A stretch of DNA of 64,000 bases from Candidula unifasciata (lineage: Eukaryota; Mollusca; Gastropoda; Stylommatophora; Geomitridae). The DNA is taken from positions 777,926 to 841,925 of the forward strand of contig CAJHNH020006257.1 of assembly GCA_905116865.2 (NCBI GenBank). Direction: 5' to 3'. Positions 1 through 11,342 of this stretch are shown in pieces. Each line of letters begins with the position of its first letter. Position 1 is the stretch's first letter. Under the pieces are notes generated by a model. That model saw nothing but the letters and a program-made list of their open reading frames with translations, was not told the origin of the DNA and searched no databases. The position numbers were made by a program, and so were the translations under genes.

Positions 1-370
1 TACCCACAAGAGGCTAGGTGTGGAGGGTAAGTGTCTCTTCCCCATAAGAGGCCAGTTGTGAAGGGTAAGTGTCTCTTCCCCATAAGAGACCAACTATGGA
101 GGATAAGTGTCTCTTCCCCACAAGAGACCAGGTGTGGAGGGTAAGTGTCTCTTCCCCATAAGAGGCTAAATGTGGAGGGTAAGTGTCTCTTCCCCACCAG
201 AGGCCAGGTGTGGAGGGTTAGTGTCTCTTCCCCAAAAGTGTCTCTTTCCCCACCAGTATGGAGGGTAGGCCAGGTATGGGGGGGTAAGTGTCTCTTCCCC
301 ACCAGAGGCCAGTTGTGGGGGGTAAGTGTCTCTTCCCCACAAGAGGCCAGGTGTGGAGGGTCTCTTCCCC
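1..370. repeat. 38-bp minisatellite
   Basis: Head-to-tail copies of a unit containing GTGTCTCTTCCCC, spaced 38 bp apart (for example at 31 and 69), with indels in the later copies. It runs off the left edge of the window and lies in an intron of the oxidase gene. Open frames across it are repeat artefacts. Confidence 0.9.
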
Positions 371-371
371 A

Positions 372-486
372 TAATCGCTCACTTGTTTGTTGTGATTGAG
401 CAATGGATGTCTGATTGCACACTTGTTTGTTGTGACTGAGCAATTGATGTCTGATCGCACACTTGTTTGTTGTGACTGAGCAAACA
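372..486. repeat. 40-bp direct repeat, three copies
   Basis: Three near-identical 40-bp units carrying CACTTGTTTGTTGTGA, directly upstream of the first visible oxidase exon. Confidence 0.85.
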
Positions 487-510
487 GACCATCCACTCTT
501 GTATCTGTAG

Positions 511-587
511 GTTCACGCCCCCTGGATCAAACATTTCTACCTGTTCAAGCCTCAGCCAGGACAAGAAGACATCTACATTCTACCTGG
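511..587 (+). CDS. D-amino-acid oxidase exon (a)
   Basis: Acceptor ATCTGTAG precedes and donor GTGAGT follows. Reads VHAPWIKHF then DIYILPG; ends in phase 2, and the first base of the next exon completes Gly. Confidence 0.9.
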
Positions 588-3500
588 GTGAGTTGTTCAC
601 ACTACACATTTAGGTTTACACTACATAGATAAGTTCACACTACACATTTAGGTTTACACTACATAAATAAGTCCACACTACACATATCTGTTACGGAACA
701 CGTAACTGTATGTTACCCTATAATCTAACACGGCACTTGTAACTGTATGTAACTCTTAATCTAACACGGCACATGTAACTGTATGTTACCCTATAATCTA
801 ACACAGCATGTGTAACTGTTACTCTATAATCTTACACAGCACAGGTAACTGTATGTTACCCTATAATCTAACACAGCATATGTAACTGTTACCCTATAAT
901 CTTACACGGCACAGGTAACTGTATGTTACCCTATAATCTAACATGGCACACATAACTGTATGTTACCCTATAATCTAACTCGGCACACATAACTTATTTT
1001 ACCATATAATCTAACATGGCACAGGTAACTGTATGTTACCCTATAATCTAACTCGGCACACGTAACTTATTTTACCCTATAATCTAACATGGCACAGGTA
1101 ACTGTATGTTACCCTATAATCTAACACAGCTCAGGTAACTGTATGTTACCCTGTAATCTAACATGACACACATAACTGTATGTCACCCTTTAATCTAACA
1201 CGGCACACGTAACTGTATGTTACCCTATAATTTAACATGGCACACGTAACTGTATGTTACCCTGTAATCTAACATGACACACGTAACTGTATGTCACCCT
1301 TTAATCTAACACGGCACACGTAACTGTATGTTACCCTATAATCTAACACGGCACACGTAACTTCCCAAAAAGAAATCACAAACGCAGGCTGTTTCCTGAC
1401 ATTGTCACTTGTTCTAATTTCTACTTTAAAAGTCTATAAATTATCAGTTATTACAGTACTAATTACACGAAATTATACGATTACATACAAAAACCAAAAA
1501 TATACGTCACTGGTTACCAGCAAATTACAAGAAACATTTAGTGCTCTGAATGATTTGAATTATACCTCTATGTCACTTTAAATATTTTATGAGACTGTCT
1601 TGATTTTATTACCACTAATTAAGTGAATCATCTCAGTCACACGATCACAGATCAGGAGACTATAGTGACATCAATCATTAAGAGACGGAATCTGAATTAC
1701 ACAGATGCCATACTTAGGCACGAAATACATGAGTGCACGAGATAAAAAAATTATCCCCATAAACTTACTGCATCAATTCAATTGTTGCAATGGCACTTTT
1801 TCTGAGTTTTAAACAGAATTAAATGTTAGCTTTTTTATGCTCCCTGCTAATTACATAACAATGCATCTCTGACTGGGTTAACAAAATGGCAGCTTGTTTG
1901 TTGTCTGCTTATCGGGCTGCAATGAAAAGTTGCCAGATCATAGACGAAGGTTGCCTCTTGCTTGGATTCATGGATGGCATTTTGTCTTGACCATAATAAA
2001 ATCAGTCTCATTACTAATATTGTTGGACCTTGTACAGGGCTACTCCTTTGTCCATAAAACCCAATCCTTGTTTTAATGGTCTCATTATAACCCCCGGTCC
2101 TGACTCTCGAACCTCTCTCCTTTTTACAGTGCACCCTTTTCCTCTCCATGTGTGTTTTTTTTCAAAGCCTTGTCCGTAGCATCTGTTTATATTTAATCTA
2201 AAAGGTTCCTGGCAAACCTAGATGCTATAATCAGTCGTCTTGCTGTATCTGCCGGAGAGTTAACTGCCCTTCTCGACTGTATCTCGTAGGGCGTTGTCTG
2301 ACCAGTGTTTCTGGTTATCTCTTTTCCACAGGAAGTGCCAGCGATCTGGCATGTTTCTAGCTGCTCAATATCTTCCTCTCTCACAATACACATCCGTCAG
2401 TGTCAGATGTCGTGTTTGGTACCTGTTGACCCCTCATATAGACTCCTTTTCCTACAAGTTGTCACTAAATATATAGTTTACACTACATACAGAGGTTCAC
2501 ACTACTCACATAGCTTCAAACTATATAGATATGTTGCCCCCCCCCCCCCATACATAGGTTCACACTTCATAGATAGGTTCACATTACATAGACAGGTTCA
2601 AACTGTATAAAGAGGTTCACACTACATTGACTGATTTATATTACATAAAGAGGAGGTTCACACTACGTAGACAAGCTGACACTACGTAGATAGGATCACA
2701 CTACATTGATAAGTTAACACTACATAGTGACATACATATTATATGGATAGATTTACACTAGATAGACAGATTTATACTACATAAATAAGTTCACATTACA
2801 TATACAAAAAATTTGTGTTAGACTGTGACAATTGTTTACCAAGTGACAACAGGACACCTGGTTCAGCTTCAGGTCATCATTGGTTGCAGGGTCAAGTACA
2901 CAGTTGTGGGTGGAACTGGTCAGGTGGCTGACTGGAGGACACAGATTGATGAGCAAGACTCTGTGGATATTTGGAGACGGGCTCAAAACTTGCTGCCTTC
3001 TCTAGCTGTAAGTCTCCACACCCACACATTTCCATCTCTAGCTGTAAGTCTCCACACCCACACATTTCCTTCTCCAGCTGTACGTCTCCACACCCACACA
3101 TTTCCTTTTCAAGCTGTAAGTGCCCCCCCCCCCCCCCCAACACACGTTTCCTTCTCCAGCTGTAAGTGCCCCCCCCCCCCCCAACACACGTTTCCTTCTC
3201 CAGCTGTGTCTGCCCACCCCTGTTAAAGTCTCTGGTTGTGTCTACCCACCCCTGTTACAGTCTCTGGTTGTGTCGACCCACCCCTGTTACAATCTCCAGC
3301 TGTAAGTGTCCACCCACCCCTGTTACAATCTCCAGCTGCAAGTGTCCACTCACCCATGTTACAGTCTCTGGTTGTGTCTACCCATCCATGCTACAATCTC
3401 CAGCTGTTTAAGTGTTTACCTATCCACGCTATAATCTCCAGCTGTAAGCGTCCACCCACCCATGCTACAATCTCCAGCTGTAAGTGTCCACCCCCTATGT

Positions 3501-5524
3501 TACAATCTCCAGCTGTTAGTGTCCACCCATTCATGTCACAATCTCCAGCTGTTAGTGTCCACCCATTCATGTCACAATCTCCAGCTGTTAGTGTCCACCC
3601 ATTCATGTCACAATTTCCAGCTGTTAGTGTCCACCCCCTGTTACAATCCCCAGCTATCATCTGGAAATATAGTGAGGTGCAATTAACTGATGTATCCACA
3701 ATGTGTTGTACAGTCATTGACTGATGTGTCCACAATGTGTTGTACTGTCATTGACTGATGTGTCCACAATGTGTTGTACAGTCATTGACTGATGTGTCCA
3801 CAATGTGTTGTACAGTCATTGACTAATGTGTCCACAATGTGTTGTACAGTCATTGACTGGTGTGTCCACAATGTGTTGTACAGTCATTAATGATGTATCC
3901 ACAATGTGTTGTAGATTCATTAATGATGTATCCACAATGTGTTGTAGATTCATTAATGATGTATCCACAATGTGTTGTAGATTCATTAATGATGTATCCA
4001 CAATGTGTTGCAGATTCATTAATGATGTATCCACAATGTGTTGCAGATTCATTAATGATGTATCCACAATGTGTTGCAGATTCATTAATGATGTATCCAC
4101 AATGTGTTTTAAAGAGTCACAAATGTTTCCACAGTGTGTTGTAGAGTCACTAATGATGTATTCACAATGTGTTGTAGAGAGCTACGCCAGTAAAAGTTCA
4201 GGCTGGACTCCGACCCACCAGAACCACCCTGAGACTGGAGACAGAACTGATCAAGCTGGATGGCAAACAGCTGAAGGTAGGGACAACATCGGGTGGGAAT
4301 CAGTTAAAGGTATTGCCCGTCTGTTGTATCTCTATCCAACACTGAAATGTTTAATGTTATTTCCACCAAACACTGACATGTCTGTTGTCTCTCCACCCAA
4401 CACTGACATGTCTGTTGTATCTCCACCCAACACTGAAATGTTTAATGTTATCTCCACCCAACACTGACATGTCTGTTGTCTCTCCACCCAACACTGACAT
4501 GTCTGTTGTATCTCCACTCAACACTGACATGTCTGTTGTATCTCCACCCAACACTGACATGTCTGTTGTATCTCCACCCAACACTGAAATGTTTAATGTT
4601 ATCTCCACCCAACACTGACATGTCTGTTGTCTCTCCACCCAACACTGATGTCTGTTGTCTCTCCACACCAATGTCTGTTGTCTCTCCACCCAACACTGAC
4701 ATGTCTGTTGTCTCTCCACCCAACACTGACATGTCTGTTGTCTCTCCACCCAACACTGACATGTCTGTTGTATCTCCACCCAATACTGAAATGTTTAATG
4801 TTATCTCCACCCAACACTGACATGTCTGTTGTCTCTCCACCCAACACTGACATGTCTGTTGTCTCTCCACCCAACACTGACATGTCTGTTGTCTCTCCAC
4901 CCAACACTGACATGTCTGTTGTCTCTCCACCCAACACTGACATGTCTGTTGTCTCTCCACCCAACACTGACATGTCTGTTGTCTCTCCACCCAACACTGA
5001 CATGTCTGTTGTCTCTCCACCCAACACTGACATGTCTGTTGTCTCTCCACCCAACACTGACATATCTGTTGTATCTCTACCCAACACTGACATGTCTAAT
5101 GTTATCTCCACCCAACACTGACATGTCTAATGTTATCTCTACCCAGTACTGACATGTCTAATGTTATCTCTACCCAACACTGACATGTCTAATGTTATCT
5201 CCACCCAACACTGACATGTCTAATGTTATCTCCACCCAACACTGACATGTCTAATGTTATCTCTACCCAACACTGACATGTCTAATGTTATCTCTACCCA
5301 ACACTGACATGTCTAATGTTATCTCAACCCAGTACTGACACATGTCTGTTATGTCTAAACTCAGCTGATCTGTCCACTTCCTACAACAGGTAGTTCACAA
5401 CTATGGCCATGGTGGATGTGGAGTGACCTTACACTGGGGCTGTGCTGTGGAGGCCACCAAACTGGCCCTAGAGCTACTGAACCACTCCACCAGACCCATC
5501 CAACACATCAGATCCCGGATATAA
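511..5524 (+). CDS. D-amino-acid / D-aspartate oxidase, 3' part of gene (4 exons)
   Basis: FAD-dependent oxidase that converts D-amino acids to 2-oxo acids, ammonia and hydrogen peroxide, normally in peroxisomes. Exons at 511-587, 2890-3007, 4178-4276 and 5390-5524 join in phase and encode the C-terminal portion of the DAO/DDO fold. Visible family signatures are VHAPWIKHF, the [15 protein letters not shown] strand, AGLRPTR (whose first Arg matches the substrate-carboxylate-binding Arg of the family) and [15 protein letters not shown], the FAD-binding C-terminal motif. It ends in Ser-Arg-Ile, a plausible but non-canonical PTS1 peroxisomal signal. The 5' exons with the Rossmann GXGXXG motif lie left of the window. 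NYGHGG resembles DAO slightly more than DDO, but substrate class cannot be settled. Introns are largely minisatellites. Confidence 0.93.
676..1362. repeat. 37-bp minisatellite
   Basis: About 18 degenerate copies of a roughly 37-bp unit with GTAACTGTATGTTACCC and TAATCTAACAC. A shorter related-looking tract of GTTCACACTACA units precedes it at 595-680. Intronic in the oxidase gene. Confidence 0.9.
1363..2469. other. Oxidase intron, unique sequence
   Basis: AT-rich intron sequence. Nothing recognisable was found; a 100-codon open frame at 1847-2149 on the minus strand resembles no family I can name. Confidence 0.6.
2470..2810. repeat. ~20-bp minisatellite
   Basis: Degenerate units of the type GGTTCACACTACATAGA, intronic. 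A 10-bp C run sits near 2530. Confidence 0.8.
2890..3007 (+). CDS. D-amino-acid oxidase exon (b)
   Basis: Acceptor TTGCAG and donor GTAAGT. One base completes the previous codon, then 39 codons read [15 protein letters not shown] to NLLPSLA, ending in phase 0. Corresponds to the DAO/DDO segment after the ILPG strand. Confidence 0.9.
3008..3660. repeat. ~30-bp minisatellite with C homopolymers
   Basis: Units carry CTCCAGCTGTAAGTGTCCACCC. Each keeps CAGCTGTAAGT, which copies the exon-(b) donor (GCTGTAAGT), so the array probably grew from the exon/intron boundary. Two C runs lie near 3122-3139 and 3170-3182. Confidence 0.85.
3690..4170. repeat. 33-bp minisatellite
   Basis: About 14 copies of a 33-34-bp unit with TCCACAATGTGTTGTA, ending at the acceptor of the next exon, which is itself formed by a unit (GTGTTGTAG). 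Because 33 is a multiple of three, long open frames appear on both strands. Confidence 0.9.
4178..4276 (+). CDS. D-amino-acid oxidase exon (c)
   Basis: 33 codons in phase 0 reading [20 protein letters not shown] to LDGKQLK, bounded by GTTGTAG and GTAGGG. Contains the GLRPTR substrate-binding Arg motif. The acceptor is supplied by the flanking minisatellite unit. Confidence 0.9.
4320..5345. repeat. 30-bp minisatellite
   Basis: About 33 copies of a 30-bp unit (TGTTGTCTCTCCACCC plus AACACTGACATGTC), with a variant TAATGTTATC subfamily that is interspersed early and dominates the last 250 bp. Intronic in the oxidase gene. Long frames on both strands reflect the period, not coding. Confidence 0.95.
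5390..5524 (+). CDS. D-amino-acid oxidase last exon
   Basis: Acceptor CTACAACAG, then 44 codons and TAA. Reads [19 protein letters not shown] then [10 protein letters not shown], ending in SRI. This is the conserved C-terminal FAD-contact motif of DAO/DDO. Confidence 0.95.
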   Translation, partial: VVHNYGHGGCGVTLHWGCAVEATKLALELLNHSTRPIQHIRSRI

Positions 5525-5639
5525 TCTCTTTCATGGCCTCATCTGTTGCAAGATTCAGTGTGTTTTTCTACAAGTGAAAGTGTCAGCATTAAGTTGGCAG
5601 ACTTCTGTCAAACAGTCAAGCTGGGGTGCCTGATGCTGT

Positions 5640-6122
5640 TTGTTTACAACACTAATTGATATATTGACTAGTGGTGTCTTTACAATTTATCTTTGTGTAG
5701 AGCAATAATTGATATAACGACTGGTGGTGTCTTTACAATAAATCTGTTAAAATAATTCATATATTGACTGGTGGTGTCTTTACAATTTATCTTTGTGTAG
5801 AGCAATAATTGATATATTGACTGGTGGTGTCTTTACAATTTATCTTTGTGTAGAGCAATAATTGATATATTGACTGATGGTGTCTTTACAATTATTCTAT
5901 GTGTTGAGAAATAATTGATATATTGACTGATGTCTTTACAATAATTCTATGTGTTGAGAAATAACTGATATATTGACTGATGGTGTCTTTACAATAATTC
6001 TTTGTGTTGAGAAACTGATGGATATATTGACTGGTGGTGTCTTTACAATTAATCTTTGTGTTAAAAACTGACGGATATGTTGGCTGATGGTGTCTGTACA
6101 ATAAATTTTGGCGTAGAACATT
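5640..6122. repeat. ~53-bp tandem array
   Basis: About nine units with GTCTTTACAAT and GATATATTGACTGGTGG, starting in the oxidase 3' flank. Several units contain AATAAA-like strings. The last, most diverged unit merges into the LINE that follows. Confidence 0.85.
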
Positions 6123-6123
6123 A

Positions 6124-8980
6124 ATGGATATTGTGAATAGTGGTCTCTGGCACTGCTTGGCAGGGAAAAACATACCAGCACCACTGATCAGTACAATACA
6201 AAGTTTCTACAAAAGCTGCAGAAATTATGTAAGAACTGCAGACCAAAAGTCAGAAAAATTTAAGACCACCAGCAGTGTTAGACAAGGTGATATTCTCTCA
6301 CCTTACCTCTTCATTCTTATGATGGATGATGTCATCAAGACCTGTAAGGAGAAGACAAAGAAGTACTCTGTAGGGTACTTGAAGATGAGACCAATCTGTA
6401 TATCAGAGCTAGCATTTGCAGACGATGTGGCCCTGATAGCTAAATCAGAGGCACACCTTCAGTCCAACTTACTTGTCTGGAAGGAAGAGCTTGAAAAGAG
6501 AGGGATGACCATCAGTATCTCTAAAACTAAAACCATGGTGATCTCAAGAGAGGAGAAGAAACACCAAATCATGATGGGACAGTATGCATTGGAGCAGGTT
6601 AACCAGTTTAAATACCTTGGAGTTGTATTAGACCGAAACGGAGGCATTAAGACTGAGCTGGCTACACGAAAAGCAGCTGCTGGGGGAGACTTCCAGGCCA
6701 TAAACCGAGGGTTTCTTAGCAAAAGAGAAATTAGCAAGAGGATGAAAATGGCTGTTTACCGCTCTACCTATGTACCAGTATTGACCTATGGGTGTGAGTC
6801 GTGGGCAATGACAACAGCTTACAGAAGCCAGCTGCAGGCCTCGGAAATGAGATATCTGAGAAAGATGGTCCAAGTGACAAGAAGGGACACAGTCTGCAAT
6901 CAGACAATACGTCAAGATCTTGATACCCAGTCCTTACAAACCCGAGTGGATCAGGCAGTTACAATGGTTTGGACATGTATGCAGAATGGAAGAAAATCAG
7001 TCACAGTTACGATGGTTTGGACATGTATGCAGAATGGAAGAAAATCAGTCACAGTTACGATGGTTTGGACATGTATGCAGAATGGAAGAAAATCAGTCAC
7101 AGTTACGATGGTTTGGACATGTATGCAGAATGGAAGAAAATCAGTCAGTTACGATGGTTTGGACATGTATGCAGAATGGAAGAAAATCAGTCACAGTTAC
7201 GATGGTTTGGACATGTATGCAGAATGGAAGAAAATCAGTCACAGTTACGATGGTTTGGACATGTATGCAGAATGGAAGAAAATCAGTCAGTTACGATGGT
7301 TTGGACATGTATGCAGAATGGAAGAAAATCAGTCACAGTTACGATGGTTTGGACATGTATGCAGAATGGAAGAAAATCAGTCACAGTTACGATGGTTTGG
7401 ACATGTATGCAGAATGGAAGAAAATCAGTCACAGTTACGATAGTTTGGACATGTATGCAGAATGGAAGAAAATCAGTCACAGTTACGATGGTTTGGACAT
7501 GTATGCAGAATGGAAGAAAATCAGTCACAGTTACGATGGTTTGGACATGTATGCAGAATGGAAGAAAATCAGTCACAGTTACGATGGTTTGGACATGTAT
7601 GCAGAATGGAAGAAAATCAGTCACAGTTACGATGGTTTGGACATGTATGCAGAATGGAAGAAAATCAGTCACAGTTACGATGGTTTGGACATGTATGCAG
7701 AATGGAAGAAAATCAGTCACAGTTACGATGGTTTGGACATGTATGCAGAATGGAAGAAAATCAGTCACAGTTACGATGGTTTGGACATGTATGCAGAATG
7801 GAAGAAAATCAGTCACAGTTACGATGGTTTGGACATGTATGCAGAATGGAAGAAAATCAGTCACAGTTACGATGGTTTGGACATGTATGCAGAATGGAAG
7901 AAAATCAGTCACAGTTACGATGGTTTGGACATGTATGCAGAATGGAAGAAAATCAGTCACAGTTACGATGGTTTGGACATGTATGCAGAATGGAAGAAAA
8001 TCAGTCACAGTTACGATGGTTTGGACATGTATGCAGAATGGAAGAAAATCAGTCACAGTTACGATGGTTTGGACATGTATGCAGAATGGAAGAAAATCAG
8101 TCACAGTTACGATGGTTTGGACATGTATGCAGAATGGAAGAAAATCAGTCACAGTTACGATGGTTTGGACATGTATGCAGAATGGAAGAAAATCAGTCAC
8201 AGTTACGATGGTTTGGACATGTATGCAGAATGGAAGAAAAAAATCAGTCACAGTTACGATGGTTTGGACATGTATGCAGAATGGAAGAAAATCAGTCACA
8301 GTTACGATGGTTTGGACATGTATGCAGAATGGAAGAAAATCAGTCACAGTTACGATGGTTTGGACATGTATGCAGAATGGAAGAAAATCAGTCACAGCTA
8401 CGATGGTTTGGACATGTATGCAGAATGGAAGAAAATCAGTCACAGCTACGATGGTTTGGACATGTATGCAGAATGGAAGAAAATCAGTCACAGTTTACGA
8501 TGGTTTGGACATGTATGCAGAATGGAAGAAAATCAGTCACAGTTACGATGGTTTGGACATGTATGCAGAAATGGAAGAAAATCAGTCACAGTTACGATGG
8601 TTTGGACATGTATGCAGAATGGAAGAAAATCAGTCACAGTTACGATGGTTTGGACATGTATGCAGAATGGAAGAAAATCAGTCACAGTTACGATGGTTTG
8701 GACATGTATGCAGAATGGAAGAAAATCAGTCACAGTTACGATGGTTTGGACATGTATGCAGAATGGAAGAAAATCGGCCTCTATGGCAGGCTAAGAACCA
8801 GACCTCCAGGGCAACCCGGGGTCCGCTGGGAAGACAACATCCGACAGTCCCTAACTGACAGAGGACTGGAATGGAACAAAGCCAGAAAGAAAACTGCTGA
8901 TAGAGACGTCTGGCGATCTCTCTGGCAAACCTCTACACCTCAAGGTAGAAGAGGAGCGACTAAGTAAAAGTAAAGTAAGT
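6124..8980 (+). mobile_element. 5'-truncated LINE (TAAG-tailed), reverse transcriptase with expanded 3' coding repeat
   Basis: Reverse transcriptase of a non-LTR retrotransposon. The sequence opens inside RT motif A (DIVNSGLWHCL) and continues through TTSSVRQGDILSPYLF, the catalytic FADD box (codons at 6415-6426), FKYLGVVLDR and YGCESWAM. The C-terminal LRWFGHVCRM segment is expanded into the 48-bp array, after which the usual end resumes: VRWEDNIRQSLTDRGLEW, DVWRSLWQTS and GATK followed by TAA. A TAAG/TAAAG tail follows at about 8961-8980. A second copy at 52775-53120 has one copy of the segment, so the expansion is specific to this insertion. It cannot be autonomous: the endonuclease and N-terminal RT are missing. 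A weak 6-bp duplication (AATGGA) may flank it. Confidence 0.92.
6956..8777 (+). repeat. 48-bp array derived from LINE coding sequence, ~38 units
   Basis: Counted from the GGTTTGGACATG start at 6966 to the last one at 8743, the spacing is 37 intervals of 48 bp after allowing for two 2-bp deletions (near 7146 and 7290), one 3-bp A insertion (near 8235) and two 1-bp insertions (near 8493 and 8568). All three plus frames of the unit are stop-free (16-residue repeats QLRWFGHVCRMEENQS, DGLDMYAEWKKISHSY, TMVWTCMQNGRKSVTV), as is one minus frame. Units are nearly identical, implying recent amplification. Confidence 0.95.
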
Positions 8981-9124
8981 GAATGGAATCAATTCGAATC
9001 TTTGTATGTAAAGATGTATTCTGCAACAAAGAGAATACTAGAGAATGCAACTCTGGTGGCCTCAAAAAGGCAGAGACAGGACACTGATCATGATTCTTCT
9101 CAAGGCATCTTTCCAAATCTCTTC

Positions 9125-9800
9125 TCTCAGTTGTCAGCAAATGTTTCGAGTTGATCGCTACTCTCAGTTGTCAGCAAATGTTTGAGTTGATAGCTCCTCT
9201 CAGTTGTCGCAAATGTTTGAGTTGATCGCTACTCTCAGTTGTCAGCAAATGTTTGAGTTGATAGCTACTCTCAGTTGTCAGCAAATGTTTGAGTTGATCG
9301 CTACTCTCAGTTGTCAGCAAATGTTTGAGTTGATAGCTACTCTCAGTTGTCAGCAAATGTTTGAGTTGATCGCTACTCTCAGTTGTCAGCTACTCTCAGT
9401 TGTCAGCAAATGTTTGAGTTGATCGCTACTCTCAGTTGTCAGCAAATGTTTGAGTTGATCGCTACTCTCAGTTGTCAGCAAATGTTTGAGTTGATCGCTA
9501 CTCTCAGTTGTCAGCAAATGTTTGAGTTGATCGCTACTCTCAGTTGTCAGCAAATGTTTGAGTTGATAGCTACTCTCAGTTGTCAGCAAATGTTTGAGTT
9601 GATCGCTACTCTCAGTTGTCAGCAAATGTTTGAGTTGATCGCTACTCTCAGTTGTCAGCAAATGTTTGAGTTGATCGCTACTCTCAGTTGTCAGCAAATG
9701 TTTGAGTTGATCGCTACTCTCAGTTGTCAGCAAACATTTGAGTTGATCTTTTTTCTAGGCGTCTTTCCCTATCATATCTCTCAGTTGTCAGCAAATGTTT
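9125..9800. repeat. 36-bp minisatellite
   Basis: About 18 copies of CTCTCAGTTGTCAGCAAATG plus TTTGAGTTGATCGCTA, with a GATCGC/GATAGC polymorphism between units. Confidence 0.95.
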
Positions 9801-10119
9801 CTGTTGATATCATGTGTCCATACATGTGTCAGAGGTCGGGAGGTGGGTGTAAAAATTTAAATTGAAAGACAACCACATGACTAAGAAAAGTTTATGAAAC
9901 ACTGCCCTAGATACTTTTGCCAGATATGCAATACCTTTCCCTTGTATCGCTTCCCACAGTCTCACATCTGCCAGATGCCTTTCTGTTGTCAAGTACAAGT
10001 ACGCAGATTTATATTTCTTTTCAAACCCTGTCCAGGAAACGATGTATGGCCCTAACATGACAGGTACCAGACATAAATGTTCAGACACCAGACTTAGTGA
10101 TCTGAAACAATAAGTACAT
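9801..10119. other. Intergenic, nothing recognised
   Basis: Unique sequence between the oxidase-side repeats and the NASP 3' side; no gene or element identified. Confidence 0.5.
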
Positions 10120-10570
10120 ACAGTGGTGGAGACTAGACACAGAGGTTAGACAACAAACACTGGACAGGGAGATTATTAGACCAAACAAACACTGGACAGG
10201 GAGTTTATTACACTAAACAAACACTGGACAGGGAGTTTATTAGACTAAACAAACCTGGACAGGGAGGTTAGACACAACAAACACTGAACAGGGAGGTTAT
10301 TAGACTGAACAAACCTGGACAGGGAGTTCATTAGACTGAACAAACCTGGAAAGGGAGATTATTAGACAACAAACTTGGACAGGAAGTTTAGACACAACAA
10401 ACTTGGACAGAAAGTTTAGACACAACAAACTTGGACAGGAAGTTTAGACAACAAACTTGGACAGGGGGTATAGTCACAACAAACTTGGACAGGAAGTTTA
10501 GACACAACAAACTTGGACAGAGGGTATAGACACAACAAACTTGGACAGGGAGGTTAGACACTACAGATTT
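10120..10570. repeat. ~28-bp minisatellite with AATAAA on the minus strand
   Basis: Units of the type ACAAACACTGGACAGGGAG and TTTATTAGAC. Read on the minus strand some units contain AATAAA, so if NASP transcripts extend this far the array offers several polyadenylation signals (inference). Confidence 0.8.
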
Positions 10571-10949
10571 GAACAGGACAGATTTGAACAGGTAGGTCTG
10601 ATGACAAACACCAAAGATATGATAAAAAACACAAAAGTACAACAACAGAAAATGACACAGAAAGGTTTGATGATAAACAGAGAGGAAGATCTGACATCAA
10701 ATATGAAGGTTTAAAACAAGCAACAATAATGGTTCCAAAACATTTAATGCTGTTTGATCGGAAGACAAGAAAGTTGATCTTTCTGTGCCAGAAGTCATGT
10801 CAGTAATTAAAACATGAATTAGTTGACATAACAAACATCACATGATGCAAAAACAGACAACTTACGACTGAGTTGGAGGGGGGGATGGGAAGGGGGGAGG
10901 ACAACAAAATGATCAAAAATGGGAAACTGCCCTTAGTTAGTCTCCAAGG

Positions 10950-11140
10950 TCAGATATAACCCGTGGTCAGGTGTGTCAGCTATGACCCGTGGTCAGGTGT
11001 CAGCTATAACCCGTGGTCAGGTGTGTCAGCTATGACCCGTGGTCAGGTGTGTCAGCTATGACCCGTGGTCAGGTGTCAGCTATAACCCGTGGTCAGGTGT
11101 CAGCTATGACATGTGGTCAGGCATCAGCTATGACCGGCTG
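10950..11140. repeat. 24-27-bp minisatellite
   Basis: About eight units with CTATGACCCGTGGTCAGGTG, just 3' of the NASP stop codon (minus-strand sense), probably in the 3' UTR or flank. Confidence 0.85.
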
Positions 11141-11303
11141 GCCAGGTGTTGAGCTGACAGCACAGACAGATTCCCCCAGTCAGCTTCTGCCTCACAAAGA
11201 CGGTTCATAATGTGAAACATTACATTAAAAAACAAGAAAGCCAGTGAAATCAAAAAATGGAAATGACGGCCAAACTGGCCAGCAATCAACAAACAGAAGT
11301 GGA

Positions 11304-11342
11304 TTATGATGCAGTTGTCTCCGTCTCCATGGAAACTTCATC
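11304..11342 (-). CDS. NASP: NASP exon 16 (last)
   Basis: Acceptor CTCTTGCAG, then [12 protein letters not shown] and TAA. Short acidic end similar in character to the vertebrate NASP C-terminus; phase 0 with exon 15. Confidence 0.85.
   Translation of the reverse strand, partial: DEVSMETETTAS

Noticed and set aside
1847..2149. 100-codon minus-strand frame in the oxidase intron
   Set aside because: No recognisable motif, and no repeat context to explain it; could be an old mobile element, but unsupported.
3816..5152. Several 100-200-codon frames on both strands
   Set aside because: They follow minisatellite units of 30 and 33 bp inside oxidase introns; no splice or protein-family support.
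6920..8967. Very long open frames (up to about 630 codons) across the 48-bp array as genes
   Set aside because: They are by-products of a stop-free 48-bp unit; three plus frames and one minus frame are open at once, and indels shift between them without consequence.
9171..9865. Frames repeating SCQQMFELIATL and its antisense
   Set aside because: 36-bp minisatellite artefact.
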